A stretch of 64,000 bases of DNA from Bolinopsis microptera (Eukaryota; Ctenophora; Tentaculata; Lobata; Bolinopsidae): contig NC_087081.1 of NCBI RefSeq assembly GCF_026151205.1, positions 10,169,113 to 10,233,112 on the forward strand. The letters run 5' to 3'. Both the position numbers and the translations under genes were made by a program. Shown here piece by piece: positions 56,753 to 64,000 of the stretch (within the stretch, counting starts at the first letter, position 1; each line of letters opens with the position of its first letter). The notes under the pieces are model-generated. The model was not told the DNA's origin and made no database searches. It saw nothing but the letters and a program-made list of their open reading frames with translations.

Positions 56753-58252
56753 TCATCTCTGAAAAACCTTCACATTTACTCCATCCATTGGCCTTGTTGT
56801 CACGTCTCCAATCATCACAAGATGTTTTTCCTCTGGGTTCATGTTCACAACAATAAAATTCCTCAAAACATTGGCCAAAATTACTTTCATCTCCAAAATG
56901 GCAAAGTTTTTTGCTATGCAGCTTCTGGGGCCTGTTGAGAAAGGCATGTAGGTATAAGGTCGAATGTTTTTGATGGAAGCCGGTGAAAATCGTTCTGGAT
57001 CAAAAATTTCAGGATCTTTCCAGTATCTTTTATCAACGTGTAGTTTGTGGCGGAGAACCAAGAACTGGGTCCCCTTTGGAAAATAAACTTCATTTATAGT
57101 TGCTTCTGTCTTGCACTGTCTTGCAGTTCCTAAACGCCCTCCTTTGAGCCTCATACTCTCTTTGATTATCATTTCTATGTAAACCAACTTCTGGACATCT
57201 TCGAAGCTAATTTGGTCGTTGTGCCCAAAAACATCGTCAACCTCAGCTTTGGCCTTTTTGTAAACATGAGGGTCCATTGATATGAACCAGAGAGCGCAAG
57301 CCATAATGGTGGATGTTGGCTCCACGCCAGCCACCAGTAAAACATTGTAGTCGTCGATCACGTCCTCCATAGTCAGCTCATCCGAACAAGTATTTGCTCG
57401 TATTATGTAGGATAGGAGGTTTTCTTTTCCAACAGCTTTCTCCCTTATTTTCTCTAAATATTCCCTGTTTAATTTTCGCATGGGTATAACTGCATGTTTA
57501 AAATTACGTTTCTCAGCTAATCTCGACCATGGAATCCTTAAAGACATTGGATTTTTGATACTCAATCTCATGATGTCAAAAAATGCTCGCATCATCTTTA
57601 ATGCTGCTTCTCCGTGCTCTTTTATCATATCCTCACTCCAATTAAATCCACACAGTGAGATGGCCTCAAAAGTGGTCTTGCGGAGTAATTCCGAGATCTC
57701 AAAGGCCTGGCCACATTCAGCTTTTGTTTTCAGTACTTCTATTAACCTGTCAGAAACGTTGTTCATTCCGCCCATGGTTGTTCGAAGAAAGGATTTGGTA
57801 AATGCTGTGTCCATGATTCTCCGTTTCGCCGCCCAAACATCAGTCCCTGGGTCTATCACAAGTCCATAGTTTCCAAACATCCGTACCCCTGCACACCAAC
57901 CGGTTCTTTTTCGCAATGTTTCCCGTTTCTGAAATGCTTTTCTGTCGGTGAGAAGTTTCGGTATTATATTTAGATCCAGAGTCAAGACCAAGTCAACAGT
58001 GAAAAGTGCAAAAACCACTGTTTCTGCATCTAACTCGTTGTGACATTCACCAAGTATTTGCGGAATATTTTTTGTTGGAAACTGCTTTACTTTCATCCTT
58101 AAATTGGGAAGGTGACCCATAAACCACTTCAATGATATCGGTATTGGGAAAGAGGCAAAGTGTCGATATTGTCGTCGTTTCCAGAAGAGGTACAAGTTAA
58201 GTGCAATGTAGCTAGAGAGAAGCAGGACGGACAGTTTTACAAGGAGGAACAT
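56753..58252 (-). CDS. Cytochrome P450, CYP46-like, intronless
   Basis: A single exon encodes 499 aa, a normal length for a microsomal P450; these haem enzymes hydroxylate lipids, sterols or foreign compounds on the endoplasmic reticulum. Residues 2-23 form the N-terminal membrane anchor, followed by WKRRQYR and a Pro-rich hinge. The C-helix W140AAKR is present, ExxR is E365-SM-R368, PERF is 419-422, and the haem loop is FSTGPRSCIA with Cys445. The I-helix reads A308-GVEPTS, so the usual acid-alcohol pair ET is EP, and the Gly after the haem Cys region is Ala. Resemblance around WAAKRRIMDTAFTKS and the haem loop suggests the CYP46 (cholesterol 24-hydroxylase) side of the family. The start is the first Met before the anchor. 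The lack of introns beside intron-rich neighbours suggests origin by retrotransposition or intron loss. Confidence 0.93.
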   Translation of the reverse strand: MFLLVKLSVLLLSSYIALNLYLFWKRRQYRHFASFPIPISLKWFMGHLPNLRMKVKQFPTKNIPQILGECHNELDAETVVFALFTVDLVLTLDLNIIPKLLTDRKAFQKRETLRKRTGWCAGVRMFGNYGLVIDPGTDVWAAKRRIMDTAFTKSFLRTTMGGMNNVSDRLIEVLKTKAECGQAFEISELLRKTTFEAISLCGFNWSEDMIKEHGEAALKMMRAFFDIMRLSIKNPMSLRIPWSRLAEKRNFKHAVIPMRKLNREYLEKIREKAVGKENLLSYIIRANTCSDELTMEDVIDDYNVLLVAGVEPTSTIMACALWFISMDPHVYKKAKAEVDDVFGHNDQISFEDVQKLVYIEMIIKESMRLKGGRLGTARQCKTEATINEVYFPKGTQFLVLRHKLHVDKRYWKDPEIFDPERFSPASIKNIRPYTYMPFSTGPRSCIAKNFAILEMKVILANVLRNFIVVNMNPEEKHLVMIGDVTTRPMDGVNVKVFQR

Positions 58253-58281
58253 CTAGATACTTGTGTGCCTGGTGGTTGAAT

Positions 58282-58294
58282 TTGCTATATAAAA
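58282..58294 (-). promoter_or_regulatory. Possible TATA box of the P450 gene
   Basis: The minus strand reads TTTTATATAGC about 35 nt upstream of the ATG. Its position would give a very short leader, so it may equally be chance in AT-rich DNA. Confidence 0.2.
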
Positions 58295-58950
58295 CAACGG
58301 GAGGAGTTAGAAATATGTAAGGAAATATCTTAAATTTAAAAGGAGTTCAAAGCTCGACAGATACCTATCAATAACATGTCACCAGGGCCGGGGTAGTGAT
58401 TGATATTTTAAAAATGTGAACATGGTTTACGTTAATTGCAAAGCTTAGGGACAGACTGGGTAATGTTCATCACAAGGTTCACGCTCAAAACATTAAAACT
58501 GAGAAGTTTGATTCAAAATGACAATCATATTATCAAGGTGTGTTATCATAACAAACAAAATATAATATGCTACATAATATTACAGTCTGAAAATATAAGG
58601 ATATTTAAGCAATGAAATAATCATGAATGTTTGACTCTAAACATGATAAAAATATATTATAGTATATTATTATGACTAATGTGCTCACAGACCCCATGAT
58701 TTTTTCATTACAATTCCTCAATTCGATTATCCTTCTATCGTATTACAGTCTTGCAGTATTACACAGTATACATAAATTGAAATGAATGGTGCGGACTGAG
58801 AGACAGATTATTTGTTACTGAAGATTACCGATAACACTCATTAGTCTCCCTTGCAGCTTTTAGTTTTATATTTATAAAGTTTTGCATTTCATGGAGGCAG
58901 TATTTCGGTGATCATAGCTTCGTGATATCGGTCGGCAGATCTACTGTTAA

Positions 58951-59538
58951 GGCCAGAGGGGGGGGGGGGTAAAATTGGTTTTTACAGTTTTCACATATTT
59001 GATTAGAGCTGCTGGAGACGAACAAGAAGAAAAAAACCGGACCGAAATCTGACGTTGCGTTTTTAAGATATCGCGCGCCAAATATTGAGGTTTACATGTA
59101 ATTACATGTAAAACTTAAACTTAAACTGTAAAAAGTTAAAAGTCCCTTAGTTGAGAATACTGGCCACACCCAGGAGCTGAAAAGTTTTCGAAAAATTGTC
59201 GAATTTGGGGTAAAGTTAACCTCATATTTCGAGAACAGAGGCAAATATCAAAATTTTGTACAATAGAATTGTGGGTGACAGCCCGAGGAAAAACTGTGCC
59301 AAGTTTCAGCTTCTGGGTGTGGCCAGTATTCTCAACTAAGGGACTTTTAACTTTTTACAGTTTAAGTTTAAGTTTTACATGTAATTACATGTAAACCTCA
59401 ATATTTGGCGCGCGATATCTTAAAAACGCAACGTCAGATTTCGGTCCAGTTTTTTTCTTCTTGTTTGTCTCCAGCAGCTCTGATCAAATATGTGAAAACT
59501 GGAAAAACCAATTTTACCCCCCCCCCCCCCCTCTGGCC
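58951..59538. mobile_element. Long foldback element bounded by TTAA, copy III
   Basis: A 588-bp near-perfect palindrome centred near 59,244, flanked by TTAA at 58,947-58,950 and 59,539-59,542. Ends are GGCCAGAGGGGG and complement. Arms contain GATATCGCGCGCCAAATATT and its complement. It lies between the P450 gene and its pseudogene fragment. Confidence 0.95.
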
Positions 59539-59682
59539 TTAACAATAAAAACGGGTAACACGTCCAGAAAGAGAGACTCCTCATTCTATAAACAGGCAGT
59601 GAAACTAACGGGCTGCGATGGATGGGGATTTGCCATCCCATAGCAACTGTTACATGGCTCCATGTTAATTTAAAACTCCGTG

Positions 59683-60164
59683 AGTATTTGCGGAATATGT
59701 TATGTTGGAAACTGCTTTACTTTCATCCTTAAATTGAGAAGGTGACCCATAAACCACTTCAATGATATCGGTATTGGGAAAGAGGCAAAGTGTCGATATT
59801 GTCGTCGTTTCCAGAAGAGGTACAAGTTAATAATAATAAATAAATACAACATTTATAAACCGCCTTATAGCTAAATCATATAACTCGATATAATTTAATC
59901 CTGGAGATAAACTCCAGTGCTTTCTAAAGCGGCTCTTACATTAACTGAGCTTAGTTTAATTGTAAATTAGACATGACAAGTTCATTTTACCTATGTAAAT
60001 CCAAAATCAATCAAATGCTAGAGAAAAGAAGTATGTTTTAAGTTTGGTCTTCAAAGTATGTTTTAAGCTGATCTTATGTCGTATGGCAAGGAATTAAATA
60101 CTTTAACTGCACAGTGACTAAAAGTGCAATGTAGCTAGTGAGAAGCAGGACGGACAGTTTTACA
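59683..60164 (-). pseudogene. P450 N-terminal pseudogene fragment, interrupted
   Basis: 59,683-59,830 is nearly identical to 58,052-58,199 of the P450 gene (region around residues 18-67), and 60,120-60,164 continues with the segment for the membrane anchor. An insertion of about 290 bp separates the parts. The rest of the gene is absent, so it is a partial duplication. The few differences from the intact gene indicate a young copy. Confidence 0.92.
59831..60119. mobile_element. Insertion of about 290 bp, possibly a SINE
   Basis: It splits the P450 pseudogene. Its left end is an AATAATAAATAAATAC stretch that, on the minus strand, would be an AT-rich SINE tail. ATGTTTTAAG is repeated twice inside. 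No tRNA-like head was recognised. Confidence 0.5.
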
Positions 60165-60576
60165 TGGACTAAACTTCATGGACACAGATCAGATCACGAA
60201 ACTTAATCAAACAATTAACAATAAATTTACCATAATATGATCGATACTTTTTTGTAAAAGGGAAAGAAGATTTGCTGACACAAAAAGGATCGATATAGAT
60301 TATTATTAACAATATAAACGTTGATTTTCAATGATCTTATTAATCAGGTGATCGGATCGCGTACATGATTGATGAGGCAATCTACAAGTACAAACAAGAC
60401 AATAACTGTACACATCTTGTCCAAAGATACACTTAATCAGCGAGGATTAATTGGTGAGGTGATCCATGAATTTGACTGACCTAATGAGCTAGAGCTCGGA
60501 TACTCGGGTAGATATAAAGTTCACATAGCAACTCTGTACATATAAGATAGTTAGCTATACTGTAGCTCTACATAGT

Positions 60577-62490
60577 TGACTTAATAATTGGTTGCGGGTG
60601 AAAAAATCAGTCAAAACTGTAAAATTTCGGTCCTGGAAACTTCAATTTCAAAAACCGAAAATAGGACATAGATTTTGCAATATGATTTTGTAATTTCATT
60701 CAGTATTTTGACTCCCAGTACCTCAATTTGGTTTCATACCATAGTACCATCATCAATTAACTGACTAATTGGTTTCTGGGCAAAAATTTCATCCAATCTG
60801 TCGAATTTGTGTTCAAACAAGAATTTCGCCGCGGTTAAACCACGCACGATCAATTTTCCCGGCCATACGATGTACTTGTACCATTAATTATTTTGAGTGA
60901 TTAAAGTGTGACTGGAACAAAAGTGCAACATATTTACATATTATATTATGTTTTTTATAAATGAGTGGGATTCGTGCATGGTAAAAATTGAACATTTATT
61001 TGACCAATGTAGCGCCACGCATCAACAATAAATGAATCCAGAAAATTGCGGAAAATAACTTTGCGAAGGAGGAACTTCACTGTAATTAATTTACACATGG
61101 CTAGCGTCGCGCGCAGCATATCAGACGCTTCCTATACACATAATTATAGGGGAGTGGTCTATATTGCGAAGGAGCAGACTTTTGTCGTCAACGTAGGACC
61201 GTCGGGCCACCTCATATATCCAAACCCGATTACTTATTCCCTACGATCTTTTTGCCTTCGGCAAGAGCAGGGAAAAAAATTTCATATTTAAAAATGGGAC
61301 AGGATTTTGAAAAATACAACTTTTCGTTTTGTTAAACTTTCTGCTGTGGGCTTCCTCCGACCGAAATCAAACTTCCAGCGACTCAATCGTGTCATTTGGC
61401 ATCTATAGTTCAAGACTTAATAATTGGTTGCAGGTGACAAAATCTGTAAAAACTGTAAAATTTCGGTCCTTGAAATTTCATCTTCAAAACTGAAAATGGG
61501 ACAGAGATTGGGACAATATGATTTTGCAATTTTATTCGGTATTTTGACTCCCAGTACCTCAATTTGGTTTCATATCATCATCAATTAACTGACTAATTGG
61601 TTTCTCGGCAAAAATTTCATCCAATCTGCAAAATTTGTGTTCAGAAAATTTCATATTTGAAAATGGGACAGGATTTTGAAAATACAACTTTTCGTTTTGT
61701 TAAATTTTCTGCTGTGTGCTTCCTCTGACCGAAATCAAACTCCCAGCAACTCAATCGTGTCATTTGGCATCTATAGTTGACTTACTAATTGGTTGCAGGT
61801 GAATAAATCTGTAAAAACTGTAAAATTTCGGACCTGGAAATTTCATCTTCAAAATCCGAAAATGGGACAGAGATTGGGACAATATGATTTTGCAATTTTG
61901 TTTGGGATTTTGACTCCCTTTACCTTAATTTGGTTTCATATCGTCATCAATTATTTATTTCTGGGCAAAAATGTCATCCAATCTGTCGAATTTGTGTTCA
62001 AAAAATTTCATATTTGAAAATGAGACAGGATTTAGAAAATACAACTTTTCGTTTTGTTGTAACACTCCTACCGTGGGCTTCCTCCGACCGAAATCAAACT
62101 TCCAGCAACTCAAATTGAGTTACTCAATCGTGTCACTCGGCATCTATAGTTGACTTACTAATTGGTTGCAGGTGAATAAATCTGTAAAAACTGTAAAATT
62201 TCGGTCCTGGAAATTTCATCTTCAAAATCCGAAAATGGGACAGAGATTGGGACAATATGTTTTTGCAATTTTGTTTGGGATTTTGACTCCCTTCACCGCA
62301 ATTTGGTTTCATATCATCATCAATTATTTATTTCTGGGCAAAAATGTCATTCAATCTGTCGAATTTGTGTTCAAAAAATTTCATATTTGAAAATGGGACA
62401 GGATTTAGAAAATACAAATTTTTGTTTTGTTAAGCTTTCTACCGCGAAATCAAACTTCCAGCAACTCAATCGTGTCATTTTGCATTTATA
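60577..62490 (+). repeat. Tandem repeat of about 370 bp, four units plus one outlying
   Basis: Units start near 60,577, 61,410, 61,782 and 62,151 with TAATTGGTTGC(A/G)GGTGA and run through ACTGTAAAATTTCGGTCCT and TTCATATTTGAAAATGGGAC. A further partial unit lies at 63,510-63,665. Unit 1 is interrupted by about 460 bp (60,816-61,273). Repeated short frames (MQVNKSVKTVKFR) are shared by units and contain no known domain. Confidence 0.92.
60875..61148. repeat. 270-bp dispersed repeat, copy B
   Basis: Second copy of the repeat at 47,327-47,596, lying inside the 460-bp insertion that splits the first 370-bp unit. Confidence 0.88.
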
Positions 62491-62810
62491 AGTAAAACAA
62501 AATTTTTAAGTAAAACAAAATTTAAATTTTATTGCCATTACAATGAATAATGATATCATAATAAATATAGGTAGACATCCGATAATAAACTTGTTACATC
62601 CAGTACAACCCAAGATGTCAGCCGACGCGACTTACAAAAATAAAGAAAGCTAGCATGTTATGTTCATTGTTCATAGTTGATAGTTTTTCTAACGAGCATG
62701 CTTAGCACTTAGGCTGTACGGAAATAGCTTTAATTCTACGTCATATTAAAAACTTTACATCATTTTTGAGATACAAAAATAAATTTTAAAATAAATAACT
62801 CTTTTGCTGC

Positions 62811-62918
62811 TTAGGCGCGGCACCGCGCTTGACCCACATGCTATACAGTGTGTAGCAACACATCGCTGAAAACAGAAGCTGAATGAGCTATAACATATAA
62901 GCGGTGCGCCGCGCCTAA
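62811..62918. mobile_element. 108-bp GC-rich MITE
   Basis: Ends TTAGGCGCGGCACCGC and GCGGTGCGCCGCGCCTAA are inverted repeats in otherwise AT-rich DNA. Related GCCGCGCC motifs appear at 63,220-63,235 and 63,318-63,332. Confidence 0.75.
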
Positions 62919-63153
62919 ACCTAAAACCATAAACTTTAAATATTGTCAAGATATTAAACGAGTTTTGCAAAATAATATAGCATGCTGACTTCGTAGGATA
63001 TTACAATCATACCAGTGCCAGTTCCAAATGTGAGTCGCTTAAACCAAAAGCAGTTGGCAAAAGGAGCCAGTTGCCTGCAAGAGCTTTACTAGCACCCGAT
63101 TTACCACTTTTGGAGCACAAACTCAAACCTAAAATGTAAAACCGGCCAAGCAC

Positions 63154-63330
63154 AAAAATATGTTATCGCCACGATTGGGTGGATTGATTCCCAGAATATT
63201 TGTAGCGCGATGCGTTACTGTGCCGCGCCGCGCACTCAATAAGGCTTCTCACAAATATGTTATCGCCACGATTGGGTGGATTGATTCCCAGAATATTTGT
63301 AGCGAGATGCGCTACTGTGCCGCGCCGAGC
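63154..63330. repeat. Two tandem copies of about 101-bp period
   Basis: AAATATGTTATCGCCACGAT through TACTGTGCCGCGCCG occurs twice with three or four differences. An open frame across both is a by-product. Confidence 0.93.
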
Positions 63331-63854
63331 TGCCATGAATTGACATCGTCAATTAACAGAATATTTATCAGCACGCGGCACTAATAATATATGAAGTTCA
63401 TTATCGAATTTTAGATATGCCCTGGATCGTTTAACACATATATAAAAGGTTATTAAAGAATAATTAATGTTTGGTTCGTATAAATCGATATTAATCAATT
63501 ATTTAAAATTGACTTACCAATTGGTTGCAGGTGAAAAAAATCTGTAAAAACTGTAAAATTTCGGTCCTTGAAATTTCATCTTCAAAAACTGAAAATAGGA
63601 CAGAGATTGGGACAATATTATATATGATTTTGCCATTTTGTTCGGGATTCTAACTCCAGGTACCTCATGAATTTAACTATAAATCTATAAATAAAAACTA
63701 TAAATCTTTTCGTACTACATGCAAGCGCAAGGGCTTTGGTTTTAGTAACCATGACCAATAATGGATAGCGGTATTTTGAAGTCTAATATTTAAAATATTC
63801 AAAAATATTTACAATTTTATTTTTGTAGGAGCCTCACACAGGAGGGGCAAAGTG

Positions 63855-64000
63855 CAAAGAAATTGCTGCTAACTGCTGCTAGCTGCTAGCTGCTCACTGC
63901 TGCTCACTGCTACTAACTGCTGCTCACTACTGCTCACTGCTGCTCACTGCTGCTCACTGTTGCTCACTGCTGCTCACTGCTGCTCACTGCTGCTATGGGC
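63855..64000. repeat. 10-bp TGCTGCTCAC array at the right edge
   Basis: About twelve units with occasional TAACTGC variants; may continue past the window. Confidence 0.95.

Noticed and set aside
60577-62490. Repeated short frames in the 370-bp satellite
   Set aside because: The same frame recurs because units are identical; it is short, without domain, and broken in other units.

Overview
The window is animal nuclear DNA: AT-rich, dense in repeats, with genes split into many short exons (59-358 nt) by GT-AG introns. It holds ion-channel, receptor and P450 families found across animals. The CatSper and K2P channels, unexpanded introns and abundant hAT-like and foldback elements suit a marine invertebrate such as a cnidarian or another early-branching animal. 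The sequence alone does not fix the phylum.

Layout. (1) 1-5,264, minus strand: the 5' part of a two-pore-domain potassium channel (K2P-1), running off the left edge. (2) 5,925-7,810: a 28-bp minisatellite of about 66 copies. (3) 8,649-28,561, minus strand: a second, paralogous K2P gene (K2P-2). Nine exons were reconstructed from M1 through pore 1, M2, M3, pore 2 and M4 to the stop; its large introns are full of hAT-like elements, other short inverted-repeat (MITE-like) elements and LINE debris. (4) 17,614-18,889: a hAT-like element carrying what looks like the first exon of a GPCR. (5) 29,684-30,754: a transposon-like element with a HIRAN-like ORF. (6) 32,135-36,337, plus strand: a six-exon rhodopsin-like GPCR of 341 aa with a hAT transposase relic in intron 4. 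(7) 43,173-54,729, minus strand: a CatSper4-like sperm calcium-channel subunit in 19 phase-consistent exons (about 757 aa). (8) 56,753-58,252, minus strand: an intronless CYP46-like cytochrome P450 of 499 aa, followed by a partial pseudogene copy. (9) 60,577-62,490: a tandem repeat of about 370 bp, then small arrays to the right edge.

Two genome-scale signals stand out. First, several minisatellites have units made of the last 19-42 nt of a coding exon plus the first few intron bases, so each copy carries a duplicated 5' splice site (1-270, 24,252-24,635, 43,550-43,765). Related arrays duplicate a 3' splice site (16,096-16,265), start exactly at an exon border (54,437-54,662), or copy the end of a reading frame (8,329-8,700). 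Second, three long, nearly perfect palindromes (43,973-44,655; 49,674-51,029; 58,951-59,538) are each bounded by TTAA and have G-rich ends, but their arms are unrelated. They look like one mechanistic family of foldback elements.

The genes do not form an operon or pathway. K2P channels set resting potassium conductance, CatSper4 is a pore subunit of the flagellar calcium channel, the receptor is an orphan, and the P450 is probably a microsomal sterol or lipid hydroxylase. All gene models were read by eye from splice phase and family resemblance; no search or transcript evidence was available.
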